Translations under genes and position numbers: made by a program
Shown: positions 23,928 to 33,727 of the stretch, one piece after another
Layout of the letters: the number at the start of each line of letters is the position of its first letter
Position numbering within the stretch: position 1 is the first letter of the stretch
The notes under the pieces: model-generated
The model's input: the letters and a program-made list of their open reading frames with translations, nothing else
The model's database searches: none
What the model was told of the DNA's origin: nothing
Virus record (IMG/VR): IMGVR_UViG_3300009481_000012
Location: 1-64,000 of that record
DNA length: 64,000 nt
Strand: one strand, 5' to 3'
From: a virus

Positions 23928-26900
23928 TTAAATTCCTTGTGCCACAAAATCTAATACTACACCTGTAGAAGGTGCTTGATCAGATGAGTTAACGACATTA
24001 ATATTTGCTCCTGTATTTGTTGAGCCTATAACTGTTGCAATTTTTCCTATTGATCCTACAGGTGTCATAGTAATGAATGGGGGTTCAATAAACCCAGCAG
24101 AGGAATAGTCTACCGCCGTGTTCCCCCCAGTATCACTAGTTCCTGCAAAAGTAACTCTAGCCCTAAACTCTTGAGTTGGTTTGTCTACTGTATACTCAAA
24201 AGTATCTAACGTAAAATTAGTTTCAGTCGGTTTTGCGTTTGTTATAATTTCTCTGATTTGGAAAAATCTAGCCAATCTTGACCCAGTACTAAAAGTAGTG
24301 AATCTATCATCAGAAGTTCCAGAAAACGTACTAATATTTACATTACCATTAGCAAAAAATGGATCAGACTCAGAAGTTCTAATTTGTGTAACTCTTGATA
24401 AAGCACTAGAATCTCCTAAGAACGTAGTTGCTGCAGAGGAAGAATCTGAAAACTGGTTTAGATCTACTAGTTTATATGAACTCGCAACGGTTGTCAAGTT
24501 AGCAAATGCATTAGCTCCTGTTGATGCCCCGTTAGCATGATATACTTTTCCTAATTTAATCTCATCTGCGTCAATTACACTAGCAATTAGAGCATATGAA
24601 TTAGCATTAGAATAATCCCCTAAATCTACAACTCCGCTACTAGAGTAGGCTGAGTGACCTGCTGAAGTATTAATCGCTTCATGAAGTACTCCACCAGAAG
24701 AATAAGTAGTGAAAGCACTACTATTTGTTCCCGAAAGCTCAAAAGTATTTGTAGTTTTATTAGCGACAGTAAAAACAAGGCCGTTTAGTTCCGTCATACC
24801 TACTACGCCTTGAATAATTACTTTATCTCCATCACTTAGCCCGTGTCCAGAAGCAGTTACAACTGCAGGGTTTGCTTTAGTAACTGCTGAAATAGTAACA
24901 CCAGATTTAGCTGTATAATTAAATAATTGAAGAGTAGTATTTGATGTACTTCTAGTTACATAGACTTCTCTACTATTTAGCTGTGTCATACCTACTACGT
25001 CATGTATAATACTTCTTGTTGCAGGGGTAGTCGTTGCTAAAAAATGGTCAGCAGATACAGTTATAATACCCGGCTCTGCTTGTGTTATTGCTGTAATAGT
25101 TTTAACTCCCGCTCCGTCTGAAAACGTAGTTGAATACTGTCCATCATTCCAAATTGCAAAAACATTACCAGAAGCTCCACCACTTGTTAGAGTTTGATTT
25201 GGGGCATTAAAAGATACAGCTGCTGCAACCGTATTACTAAAACCAAGAACTGTGCCTACCCCTTCAGAACCACCTAACCCTGTATCTTTCAATATAGTGT
25301 TGTCACTACTAACTTCTGTAACTCCTGTGGCCTTATCTTGGTGTAGAGTATTCCAGTCTGTAGAGGTGGTTGCTGTGCCTTGTATATTAGCCGTTAAACT
25401 AACAGACGTTAAAGCACCTATATCTCTTACTTGTGTTTGATATATTGATTGACTTCCTGTAGCTAAAATATCAGTAGGACTACCACTTATTACGGAAAAT
25501 CCTATAGCAGTACCATTAGCATTATCAACTAACGAAGTAGGTTGTGCGGATATAGATAAGCCTGCAGTATTTGAGTTTGCTAAACTTGGGAAGTTAAATT
25601 CAGTTCGATTATCTAGCGGTACCCCTGATACGACGTTACCTCCAGGATTATCTTCACTATAAGATTGTAATAAGAACAACTCGGCTAATTTTACTGAGGT
25701 AAAAGTTACACCAACTACGTCTGTACTTAAGTTACCACTAGTATCACGAGTTTTAGCTAAATAAGTAAACGTTCCAAATGTGTCAATAGCAGCTACTTTT
25801 CTGGTTGACCCAGAACTAACTACAATGAACTCTGGAGCATTAACAAAAGCAGAAGCAAAGTCATCGGGCTGCACTGTGCCGTGTGCTCTTTTAATGACAA
25901 TATCTCTTAAATCTGGGTCAAACAACGAACCGTCTGCATTAGTAACATACGCCCAGAATAAGTGAATGTTTTCTCCTAATTGAGAAACACTAAAGTTTTG
26001 AATATTTTGTGGAGGTGCTTGTTTACCTAAAATAGCTTGGCTTTTTTCTAAGGTTACTCCTTTAATTGCTTTATTTAAAGCAGTAACTCGTACTGTTATA
26101 TTATTAACACTAGAGGTTAGTCCACGATCAACATTGTTAATAGTAAATCTCATTTTACCATCAGTGTCTACCCCAGTAGAAGGAAGCTTGACGGTATTAA
26201 AAGAAGTTAAATCTGCAGCTTCGCCCCCTAACTTATAAGAAAGTTCATAGTCAGTAACACTCTGATTTTGAAGATGATCAAACTCTACTGTTACCCTTGT
26301 TACAGCACCAACAGACTGTTCAATATATAAAGATTCTGAGATAAGTAAGTTTTCTACTCTTTGAATAGGTATTTCATTAATTAAAATAGATTCGGTTACA
26401 ATAGGACTTCTTCTACCTGCTTGGTTAACGTTTTGTGCCCTCAATACGTAAAGTCCGGGATCGACTGCTCTTACCAACCTATCAGCGGGCGTTTGAAAAC
26501 CATCAAAAGTTGTTGGAGTTAATACGGAGTAGATGGCATTATTAGCGAGAGAGAACGAGCCTGGGAATAATGTTTTGTTATAATCAAAAGTAAAACTGTT
26601 ACCGAAAACATTATTAGTTGTTCCTATAGGATCGGGGCTAATATTAACAGCTACAGTTCCTCTAGTATTAGAACGTAATTGAGATCCTAAAGTTACCCTA
26701 TACATATTATTAGCTGTTAACGAGGCATTAAAATCAGCGCTATCTGTAGAATAAGAAGCGTTAACTATAGAATAAACATTTCCAGAATGAAACTGTAAAT
26801 TATCTCCCGGCTCGACGGCAGGAACAGTATAATGCTCTGCTTCTATTCTAATTGTAGCTTCTGTGCTTAAGCCGGGAACAGTTATTGAATCATTAGCCGA

Positions 26901-29900
26901 GCTAGTAAAATTCCAGTCTCCTGTAGTTTTTTCTATTCCATCTATAAATACTCTCACTGATTCTTTAAAAGGTGCACCTCTTACTAAAGGTTGTATAAAA
27001 CTTGAACTAGCAGTTAGATTTCCTGTAATAACATTGCTATGTATCTCAGTGAAACTACTACCAGAAATATATAAAGACCTATTATCCATAAACCTAGTAT
27101 CTACTAATTGATTAATAGAAACATAGAAAGGAGGAGTAGGAAGTTGGTCAAGTAGTGTTGATTCTCCAGAGTGTTCGTTTTGTATTTTTATTGTTCCTGC
27201 ATCCATTGTTGTAGAGTGAGAGACAATATTAGCACTATATTGAGTAAGTCTAGTACCGTGATCGACAAATCCTAATAATCCAGTTCCTGTATTGAGTTTT
27301 TGATTTAAATCAAAAGAAACTCTATCAAAACCTTTTAAGACGTTAGCAACAGCTCCTCCTCCATCATTAACTTCTAAAACGTGTTTCATTTGATTAATAT
27401 CAAAAGCCAGATTTAAAGATTTAATACTAAATTGTACGTTCCCATTAGAGGTATCTGTTACATCAGGGTTTGTTACTGCGTCCACTAACAGTTTTATTTC
27501 TCCTGTATTAGTTTTAAAACCATTTTTACCTGACAAGATAGACACTTCTCCATTAGCTAAAGGAGAGGTATTAGACGCGGTAAAAGTTGTTGTTCCTGTA
27601 TTTGCATTGGAAGTTAGGTAAGGAACAAAATTAAAATCAGGGCTAGCGATTGATAAATCAGTTTCTAAGAAAAGTGGGTATCCTGTTTGATCAGTAAATA
27701 CATCAACTAATAAATCATTTGTGACAGAACCATCACCCAACTCTCTAGGTCTAGAAGATAAATTAAGTTCGGGTGCTGGTGGCGGTGTTAGAGGAGATAC
27801 CGTATCATCATACCTAACAGGTACATAAGCAATTAAAGAGTCAGAATCAACATATACATTAGAAATATATTCAACTCCTGTAATAGTTACATCCTCTTCT
27901 GTGCCTCTTGCTATAGAAGTAATTTTAAACAGTCTATCATTCTGAGAAGTATAAAAATTATCAGGGTCACTCCCTGTTTCTCCAAAAGACCAAAGATCTC
28001 CTTTTTTAGGAACATTGTTAGCTAAAAAGTCTCTTCCACTAGCAAAAGCTTTTGTTTTATAATTAAATCTTGCTACAGTTTCAATCTCTAATAAATCTAT
28101 ACCTGAGTCTGCATTACCCGTAGAGTTTGCAGTAAAAGAAACATTGTCTACTAGATAATAGTCAATTCTATCGGATGCCATACCAATTACTCTCACTGCG
28201 AGGGGGTTATTATTACTAGTAAAAGTGCTAGCGGTAATAGCAGGACTAGTAAAATGTTCTAAAAGAATATTAGCATTTGTTACACCCCCACCTGTTATTT
28301 GAGAATCCGCAGCCACTTTTCCCCCAAATCCATAAGCAATCCCTCCTTGTTTAGTAGCAACAGTTATAACATCTCCGACTACTAGATTAAGAGCATCTAC
28401 TCCACATTGAAATTCTACTTGTCTTCTTAAATATTTAGAAGACGCAATCAAATATTGTCCGTATCGAGATGCTTGACTTCTTCGAGTAACTCCTGCTAAA
28501 TCAACAGTAGTAATGTTTTCTATTTGATTTCTATCTCTTAAAGCTTCTTGGTCATCAATTCTTACTACTTCTCTTTTAAAGTGGTTCGCGGGTTCGATGT
28601 AAGATACATCTACTCCTGTTATGATGTCACTTTCTTTAGTTCCAGAAAACTTTAAAGTATCTCTTTTAATATTTGCGTCATTGAATATAGCAACAGGGGT
28701 GTCTTCTGGTATGTCAATATTTAATGTAATTTTACCCCCTGCGTAATATAATAGTCCTCTAAATGTTGAAGTAATTTTATTAACAGTATCCATTACCTGA
28801 ACATCTTCTTGTATACTAATATCATTCATGAATCTGCGTTCTTTTACTTGAACACCTCTATCTAATCCTACTAGTATCTCTCTAACAGTTGAGAATAATC
28901 CTAAAGGTTTATGCCTAAAGGTTCCGTCTGCAAACCCGTCTACTCCAACAAAACCTCCTGTAGTAAAATCACAGGCATCACAATATTGGGCAACTTTATA
29001 GAACATAAATTTATCTATATTTTCTTCGTCTATTCCTAGTCCATAGGTTTTATTTGTTAAAATATCATAAACAATCCAAATCGGGTTTTGAGTCCAAGAG
29101 TATACAAAAGTACCGTCCCAAACACCTTGATAAATTATCGGGTTTGCATTAAATTGTTCTGAGGTTAGTGTCACGGTGGCCGTAGCCGTCATACCGGTTA
29201 GTGTGTGGCTAGCTCCAGATCCTGATGTTATATCAATAGCTGTTCCTGCATTAGCGTTTGACGCACTAGTTGCTAGCTTTACTGTATTAGCGTCAATTTT
29301 AATAATAAATACTCCCCCAGAAGCAACACTAACACCTGTTCCAGAAATAGCAGTACCTCCACCAGCGCTGTAAGTTGCTTGATCTCCTGTAGCAAAAGGA
29401 TGTCCTGAAAGGGTTATAGTTTCTGACCCATCACTAACTGCGGATGCCCCATTAAAAGTTATAGCAGCAGGGGCTGCGATTGCCACTGTAGGAGTAGTAG
29501 TATAGTTACTTCCTACATTTGATATATTAATAGTAGTAACTTTGTTAGAAGATATTGTTGTAGTAGCTCCGGCACCACTGCCCCCTCCTCCAGAAATAGT
29601 GACAGAAGGAGTAGCGTCTGAAGCATATCCAGATCCGTTAGTTTGTATGCTAATAGAACTAACTTTTCTTTTAGCCGTACCTTCTACAGTGGTTTGTAAT
29701 CGGTAACCTCTCTGAGTATAACCAACTTGAGTTGATTCTCCATTAATAGTTATAGTGCCTGTTTCTGGAACTTCAAGCTGTCTCCAATCTATTTCTCCAT
29801 TAGATAAAACAGGTTGATTGTAATTAGCAGGAACTTTAACTAAAAGACCTTTTATTAAAGAAGTAAATGTGGGAACTCTACCCTCATGCTCATTAAAAGA

Positions 29901-31139
29901 TTTAATAGCATAACCAATTAAAGAAGTTCTAGGATATGCCATATCGTCAAACTCTATCTCATCCCAACCAACAAACTGAACATTGTCTTGAGTTCTGTTA
30001 GAGTCACTATCAGAAGAAGTTTTTTCTATTGTAAATTTATATCCATCAAGCGATCTAGAAGTTTCTGGAATTAAAATATCTCTTTGAAATTTAAATCTCG
30101 TGTTGGTTTTTCCACTAACTGTTCTACCATCTTCCCCTAATTCAGCGATTAAAGTTGTACCTGTTCGATCAAAAACTTGAATAGTAATAGAAACACTAGA
30201 ACCCGAAACATTACCGTTTCCATCAGATTTTTGAAGTCCTTGAATAATAAAGTTAAATCTTATCTTGTCCCAATCTTTTGCGCTAGTATTTTGTAAGATA
30301 ACTGATGCTTTTGGAATACCTTCTACATTACCCTTTTTTAAACTTACAGCGTTATTTAAATTTTGAGGAGTGATAGTCTCAGCACCAAACACAGCTAAAG
30401 GCTCTTGTGTTAGAGTTCCTGTCGTCGTTAAGGTTTTAAAAACTTCATTATTTTCTTCTCCGTCTCCATCAATATTAATTAAGTCATCAACAGCTCCCTC
30501 GTTAATCTCAATATCTTGGGGGCCGTTAGGATTAATTCTATAAATAGGACCTTCTCCCAAAGCAACTGTGAGAAATAAAATGTCAGTTGAAAATAATGTA
30601 TTAGGAGATTCTGTTGCAGCCGCCCTCGCTCCACCTCCTCCTTTTCCTCCGCCTTTGTTAGACAGGCGAATTCCTTGACAAATATAGTTATGATAAGTAT
30701 TAACTGTTAAATTATATACCGTTTCATCTAAATAATCTTCGCTTTCGATAGATAAAATTTTACTAAAATCGTTGTCCTCTAAAGTTAAGTATTCTCCAAC
30801 TTTCCAATCTTTAGCTTCTTTATATTCATTACTCTCATCATATAAATAATGATTATCTGTGACTCGCAACACACCTTTTTCATGTGTAAGAGTTAATATA
30901 TACCCTACTGTTTTAGAAGGAACATGCTCCCAAGTCTTTTCTACAAAAGATGCCCAACGTTTATCGTTATCATCAAAACAATATACTTTATCATTAATTT
31001 TTATATCTTCAATAGGAATTTCTCCATGAGGAGTAGACACTAAAGATCCTGCTGGAAAACAGCCTCCTCCTCCTTTGCTTCCAGATATGATAGGGACAGA
31101 CCCTCCATTAACATTGGTATATTTTTTATATACACTCAT
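23928..31139 (-). CDS. Tail tip protein J (TipJ-like), 2403 residues, with internal Hint domain
   Basis: The largest gene. After a 26-residue leader the protein carries a Hint domain (27-161), then a Gly-rich GGGKGGGGARAAA linker and the tail-tip core starting near TDILFLTVALGEGPIY. Mid-protein segments (VREILVGLDRGVQVKERRF, GLLYYAGGKITLNID, FSGTKESDIITGVDVSYIEP) match the lambda gpJ/TipJ hub domain. Later come fibronectin-like modules (PPQNIQNFSVSQLGENIHLF) and long repeated beta-rich decorations. The C-terminus should carry receptor binding. It follows the NlpC, JAMM and TipI genes exactly as in lambda K-I-J. At about twice the length of lambda gpJ, much of the excess is beta-rich insertions. 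Confidence 0.9.
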   Translation of the reverse strand: MSVYKKYTNVNGGSVPIISGSKGGGGCFPAGSLVSTPHGEIPIEDIKINDKVYCFDDNDKRWASFVEKTWEHVPSKTVGYILTLTHEKGVLRVTDNHYLYDESNEYKEAKDWKVGEYLTLEDNDFSKILSIESEDYLDETVYNLTVNTYHNYICQGIRLSNKGGGKGGGGARAAATESPNTLFSTDILFLTVALGEGPIYRINPNGPQDIEINEGAVDDLINIDGDGEENNEVFKTLTTTGTLTQEPLAVFGAETITPQNLNNAVSLKKGNVEGIPKASVILQNTSAKDWDKIRFNFIIQGLQKSDGNGNVSGSSVSITIQVFDRTGTTLIAELGEDGRTVSGKTNTRFKFQRDILIPETSRSLDGYKFTIEKTSSDSDSNRTQDNVQFVGWDEIEFDDMAYPRTSLIGYAIKSFNEHEGRVPTFTSLIKGLLVKVPANYNQPVLSNGEIDWRQLEVPETGTITINGESTQVGYTQRGYRLQTTVEGTAKRKVSSISIQTNGSGYASDATPSVTISGGGGSGAGATTTISSNKVTTINISNVGSNYTTTPTVAIAAPAAITFNGASAVSDGSETITLSGHPFATGDQATYSAGGGTAISGTGVSVASGGVFIIKIDANTVKLATSASNANAGTAIDITSGSGASHTLTGMTATATVTLTSEQFNANPIIYQGVWDGTFVYSWTQNPIWIVYDILTNKTYGLGIDEENIDKFMFYKVAQYCDACDFTTGGFVGVDGFADGTFRHKPLGLFSTVREILVGLDRGVQVKERRFMNDISIQEDVQVMDTVNKITSTFRGLLYYAGGKITLNIDIPEDTPVAIFNDANIKRDTLKFSGTKESDIITGVDVSYIEPANHFKREVVRIDDQEALRDRNQIENITTVDLAGVTRRSQASRYGQYLIASSKYLRRQVEFQCGVDALNLVVGDVITVATKQGGIAYGFGGKVAADSQITGGGVTNANILLEHFTSPAITASTFTSNNNPLAVRVIGMASDRIDYYLVDNVSFTANSTGNADSGIDLLEIETVARFNYKTKAFASGRDFLANNVPKKGDLWSFGETGSDPDNFYTSQNDRLFKITSIARGTEEDVTITGVEYISNVYVDSDSLIAYVPVRYDDTVSPLTPPPAPELNLSSRPRELGDGSVTNDLLVDVFTDQTGYPLFLETDLSIASPDFNFVPYLTSNANTGTTTFTASNTSPLANGEVSILSGKNGFKTNTGEIKLLVDAVTNPDVTDTSNGNVQFSIKSLNLAFDINQMKHVLEVNDGGGAVANVLKGFDRVSFDLNQKLNTGTGLLGFVDHGTRLTQYSANIVSHSTTMDAGTIKIQNEHSGESTLLDQLPTPPFYVSINQLVDTRFMDNRSLYISGSSFTEIHSNVITGNLTASSSFIQPLVRGAPFKESVRVFIDGIEKTTGDWNFTSSANDSITVPGLSTEATIRIEAEHYTVPAVEPGDNLQFHSGNVYSIVNASYSTDSADFNASLTANNMYRVTLGSQLRSNTRGTVAVNISPDPIGTTNNVFGNSFTFDYNKTLFPGSFSLANNAIYSVLTPTTFDGFQTPADRLVRAVDPGLYVLRAQNVNQAGRRSPIVTESILINEIPIQRVENLLISESLYIEQSVGAVTRVTVEFDHLQNQSVTDYELSYKLGGEAADLTSFNTVKLPSTGVDTDGKMRFTINNVDRGLTSSVNNITVRVTALNKAIKGVTLEKSQAILGKQAPPQNIQNFSVSQLGENIHLFWAYVTNADGSLFDPDLRDIVIKRAHGTVQPDDFASAFVNAPEFIVVSSGSTRKVAAIDTFGTFTYLAKTRDTSGNLSTDVVGVTFTSVKLAELFLLQSYSEDNPGGNVVSGVPLDNRTEFNFPSLANSNTAGLSISAQPTSLVDNANGTAIGFSVISGSPTDILATGSQSIYQTQVRDIGALTSVSLTANIQGTATTSTDWNTLHQDKATGVTEVSSDNTILKDTGLGGSEGVGTVLGFSNTVAAAVSFNAPNQTLTSGGASGNVFAIWNDGQYSTTFSDGAGVKTITAITQAEPGIITVSADHFLATTTPATRSIIHDVVGMTQLNSREVYVTRSTSNTTLQLFNYTAKSGVTISAVTKANPAVVTASGHGLSDGDKVIIQGVVGMTELNGLVFTVANKTTNTFELSGTNSSAFTTYSSGGVLHEAINTSAGHSAYSSSGVVDLGDYSNANSYALIASVIDADEIKLGKVYHANGASTGANAFANLTTVASSYKLVDLNQFSDSSSAATTFLGDSSALSRVTQIRTSESDPFFANGNVNISTFSGTSDDRFTTFSTGSRLARFFQIREIITNAKPTETNFTLDTFEYTVDKPTQEFRARVTFAGTSDTGGNTAVDYSSAGFIEPPFITMTPVGSIGKIATVIGSTNTGANINVVNSSDQAPSTGVVLDFVAQGI
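30657..31061 (-). other. Hint (hedgehog/intein) domain inside tail tip protein
   Basis: Residues 27-161 of the tail tip protein. Block A: CFPAGSLVSTPHGEIPIEDI, with the N-terminal Cys nucleophile. Block B: VTDNHYL (T94 and H97). Block F: NTYHNYICQGIRLSN, ending Ser-Asn instead of His-Asn. The residue after the final Asn is Lys, not Cys/Ser/Thr, so standard splicing lacks its second nucleophile; this resembles bacterial intein-like (BIL type B) domains. It is flanked by GSKGGGG and KGGGKGGGG. Endonuclease motifs are absent. Confidence 0.85.
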
Positions 31140-31846
31140 TATGCAAAACTCTCCGAAACTTTGATTATGTCATTTTTACCATGACTCAAGCTTTTTACGT
31201 ACCCGCTTATCATTTGTCCTCCAATTCTAGTCGCTCCATAGTTCATCCCAAGAGGAAACCCTACTTCAATAGTATTATTTACACCAGTAAACAAACTATT
31301 TTGAGTTTTTGATCCATCATCGACAATAGTGCCTCCTGGTTGTGCCCTATTTGGAGGTTTCTGTACTATACTCATTATTCCTTGTAAAGCCATTGAAGCG
31401 CCAAACATTGCTATGTTAGTATAAGTAACAGCCATACCTGCTACCGAGAAAGCTGTTGCTCCCATTCCAGAAAACATGCCCGCGCCTCCTAGAGCGACCG
31501 GAGCCAGGTAAAAAGCCATTGCCATAATAGCGACACCAAGAGCTATTTGCATAAAACCCCCGTTACCACCAGCACCTATTAAAGAAGGCACTAAATAATA
31601 AACAGCATCTTTTTCTAGTTTTTTATTAGCTTGTACGTCTGCTAAGTTAACTCTTTTTTTATTTTTATCCAAAAAGAAGAAATCTCTATTAAAATTAGTT
31701 TTTAATTTTTTCAATAATATATTAAACTCTGGAAAAGAATTTATCATAAAACTCATTAAAGAATGATAATCACGACAATTAATAGTCAGTTCTCTTTTAT
31801 CTTTAAAATATGGTTTTAAATTAGAGTGTATAACTAAAGTAATCAT
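31139..31846 (-). CDS. Tail tip assembly protein TipI (lambda gpI-like), copy 2
   Basis: A 235-residue protein with an N-terminal ubiquitin-like part (TLVIHSNLKPYFKDKRELTI), an aliphatic central region with several hydrophobic stretches (MQIALGVAIMAMAFYLAPVA and neighbours), and the C-terminal peptide GYVKSLSHGKNDIIKVSES. This is the gpI architecture, in which the protein helps load the tip protein J. It overlaps TipJ by one base and its upstream paralogue (31843-32514) by 4 nt. The two copies share layout and the C-terminal SG(Y/F)VKSL.HGK.D.IKVSESF, so they arose by tandem duplication. Confidence 0.8.
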   Translation of the reverse strand: MITLVIHSNLKPYFKDKRELTINCRDYHSLMSFMINSFPEFNILLKKLKTNFNRDFFFLDKNKKRVNLADVQANKKLEKDAVYYLVPSLIGAGGNGGFMQIALGVAIMAMAFYLAPVALGGAGMFSGMGATAFSVAGMAVTYTNIAMFGASMALQGIMSIVQKPPNRAQPGGTIVDDGSKTQNSLFTGVNNTIEVGFPLGMNYGATRIGGQMISGYVKSLSHGKNDIIKVSESFA

Positions 31847-32514
31847 GTCCCAAAACTCTCAGACACTTTTATAAGATCACCTTTTCCGTGGTTTAAGCTT
31901 TTTACAAACCCACTCACTAATTGTCCAGATACTCTAGGTAACCCATAATTAACAGGTACATTATTATTACTTGAAGTTGTATTCTGGAGACCAGAAAACA
32001 TATTATTATCTATTCTTTCTTGGTTATCTGCTATTTGTTTTTCTGGAGGTTTAGGAGTTTCTTGCATTAGCCCCATTATCCCCCCTAATATCATATTTAG
32101 TCCTGTTGACATCATCATTTTTCCAAGAGTTGTTCCTAAAAGTTGAGTCCCAGCAAGGCCAGGAAAAGCAAAAGTAGCACCAATTAAAGCAATACCTATA
32201 GCAATTTGTAGAAATGACCCTTTTTTACCTCCAGCTCCTGCCATCATAGGAACTAAAAATAATGATGAGTGATTTTCTTTAAATTTATTGAACTCATACA
32301 CCCTAGATTTAATTAACTTTTTATTTTTATCTAATAAACATAAATTTTCTAGAACTTCCGTTGCTTGTACTCTTCTAATATAATTTCCAAGATTTGGAAA
32401 TAGGTGAGAAATAGCAGAAACTAAAGAAGTAAAATCATCACAAGTTATTGTGTGATTTTTTACCCCATCAGTATATTTCAATAAAGAACGATGAAATTCT
32501 AGCGTAATTTTCAC
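31843..32514 (-). CDS. Tail tip assembly protein TipI (lambda gpI-like), copy 1
   Basis: A 223-residue paralogue of the following gene: TLEFHRSLLKYTDGVKNHTI at the start, SLFLVPMMAGAGGKKGSFLQ before a hydrophobic centre (IAIGIALIGATFAFPGLAG), then GLPRVSGQLVSGFVKSLNHG and IKVSESFGT. The central region differs most between the copies. It starts in an ATGA-type overlap with the JAMM peptidase gene. Lambda has one gpI, so one copy may have specialised, for example by binding a different partner at the tip. Confidence 0.8.
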   Translation of the reverse strand: MKITLEFHRSLLKYTDGVKNHTITCDDFTSLVSAISHLFPNLGNYIRRVQATEVLENLCLLDKNKKLIKSRVYEFNKFKENHSSLFLVPMMAGAGGKKGSFLQIAIGIALIGATFAFPGLAGTQLLGTTLGKMMMSTGLNMILGGIMGLMQETPKPPEKQIADNQERIDNNMFSGLQNTTSSNNNVPVNYGLPRVSGQLVSGFVKSLNHGKGDLIKVSESFGT

Positions 32515-32879
32515 TTTAAATACTCTTCCTTAAATTCGTCAAATTTAATTGCGTCTATTTTTTTATCGAGCCAATAAATATAAAATTTATTACTAAATCC
32601 TACAATAAATTTAAATTCTTCAAACACGGCTCCTTGTTTATCCTCTTCACTAGGTATAGGGTTCTCTTCTCCTGGGTGAGAATGAAATATTCCCCAACAG
32701 TTGTCTTCATATTCCCATAGTATTTCTGGGTCAACAATAAAAGTATCTTTAGGTAAAGGACTTATATTCTTAGCAGGCACGTATTTAAAGTCTTTTGTTA
32801 CAAGCCCACAACATTCTTTGGGGTATTCAGCTTGTGCGTGTTTACCCATATCGTTAATTAATGTTGAAAACAAAGTCAT
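32511..32879 (-). CDS. JAMM/MPN metallopeptidase, tail tip (lambda gpK N-domain-like)
   Basis: A 122-residue JAB1/MPN-type zinc peptidase. JAMM residues are visible: E22 in YPKECCG, H66 and H68 in FHSHPGEENP, S77 and D80 in PSEED. In lambda the equivalent domain is fused to NlpC/P60 in gpK; here it is a separate gene overlapping the NlpC gene upstream by 26 nt. It is expected to take part in tail-tip maturation or in peptidoglycan processing at entry. All catalytic residues are present. Confidence 0.88.
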   Translation of the reverse strand: MTLFSTLINDMGKHAQAEYPKECCGLVTKDFKYVPAKNISPLPKDTFIVDPEILWEYEDNCWGIFHSHPGEENPIPSEEDKQGAVFEEFKFIVGFSNKFYIYWLDKKIDAIKFDEFKEEYLK

Positions 32880-33306
32880 CTGCTAATCCTTTCCATCTAA
32901 AAAGCCCTAAAGTGTATTGTTTATAATAGTTTCCATAAGGAGAAATCCAAGAGTTTCTATCTATCATTGTTTGTAAAAGTTTATTTTTTTCTACTAATAA
33001 AGCACAATGATTTATTTTATTAGTTGATCCAATACTCATTATTGCTACATCAAAAGGTAAAACGTCTTTTAATAATATTTCTTCCCATCCTAGGTTAGAG
33101 TTTCTAAATTGTGTAAAAGGATTTGTATCTATTTTATTATACCAATCTTGATCTACAATATTACAAAAATCTTGAGTAGAGTAGGGAATTATAATATTTT
33201 TTTCGTTTTTATATACTAGTCTAATTAAGTTTAAACAATCTATTCCAGTTTCTGGACTACTCCCTAAGTGCTTATAAGGAAAGCCTTTATATTTTTCATA
33301 CCACAT
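32854..33306 (-). CDS. NlpC/P60 cysteine peptidase, tail tip (lambda gpK C-domain-like)
   Basis: A 150-residue protein with GIDCLNLIRLVY (catalytic Cys in the family [ST]G.DC...v..v pattern) and NHCALLVEKN (His on the following strand). FDVAIMSIG and the YTLGLFRW end fit the papain-like NlpC/P60 core. It probably cleaves peptidoglycan peptides locally during DNA entry. It is one of two adjacent NlpC-like genes; this one is closest to the JAMM gene and matches the gpK arrangement. Confidence 0.8.
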   Translation of the reverse strand: MWYEKYKGFPYKHLGSSPETGIDCLNLIRLVYKNEKNIIIPYSTQDFCNIVDQDWYNKIDTNPFTQFRNSNLGWEEILLKDVLPFDVAIMSIGSTNKINHCALLVEKNKLLQTMIDRNSWISPYGNYYKQYTLGLFRWKGLADDFVFNIN

Positions 33307-33307
33307 T

Positions 33308-33727
33308 TTACCCCTCTTTACGTCTATATATGCTATGTAGCTGTTCTCTCCATATTTGGTTTAAGGACGAAATCATAGATGAAGACTCTTCTTCTATGTG
33401 AATAAATTTATTTCCTCCTACATACATCCCAAAATGAATTGGTCTATTTTTCTTAGATTTAAATATTATTACATCATATTCTTGTATGTCTGTTAATTTA
33501 ATTCTTTGTGCGTTTGCTGCAATCCACTCTTCTATTTTTTCTAAAGTAATTTTAAACTTCCATCTTCTACCCTCTGTGGGTTTGCCTTCTGACAAATTTA
33601 AATGTGTCCATAAACTTTTAAAAACGTCAGATTTTAATTCTTCTTTATAAATTTTTTCAATTAAAGTAATACAATTTACATTTTGATAATCGTGTTTTAT
33701 GCCTAAGTAGTTTACATAATCTGTCAT
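33308..33727 (-). CDS. Second NlpC/P60-like peptidase
   Basis: A 139-residue protein with NVNCITLIEKIYKEEL (Cys on a helix) and PIHFGMYVGGNKFIHIEEES (His and strand pattern of NlpC/P60), with EYDVIIFKSK between. It is more diverged than the 32854-33306 protein but shows the same order. It lies one base before that gene and overlaps the gpL-like gene by a single base. Two consecutive NlpC-type proteins are unusual; one may be regulatory, structural, or specific for a different cross-link. Confidence 0.7.
   Translation of the reverse strand: MTDYVNYLGIKHDYQNVNCITLIEKIYKEELKSDVFKSLWTHLNLSEGKPTEGRRWKFKITLEKIEEWIAANAQRIKLTDIQEYDVIIFKSKKNRPIHFGMYVGGNKFIHIEEESSSMISSLNQIWREQLHSIYRRKEG

Noticed and set aside
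30657-31061. Classical splicing intein with homing endonuclease
   Set aside because: No endonuclease domain, Ser-Asn instead of His-Asn at the C end, and Lys at +1; Hint/BIL-type interpretation preferred.
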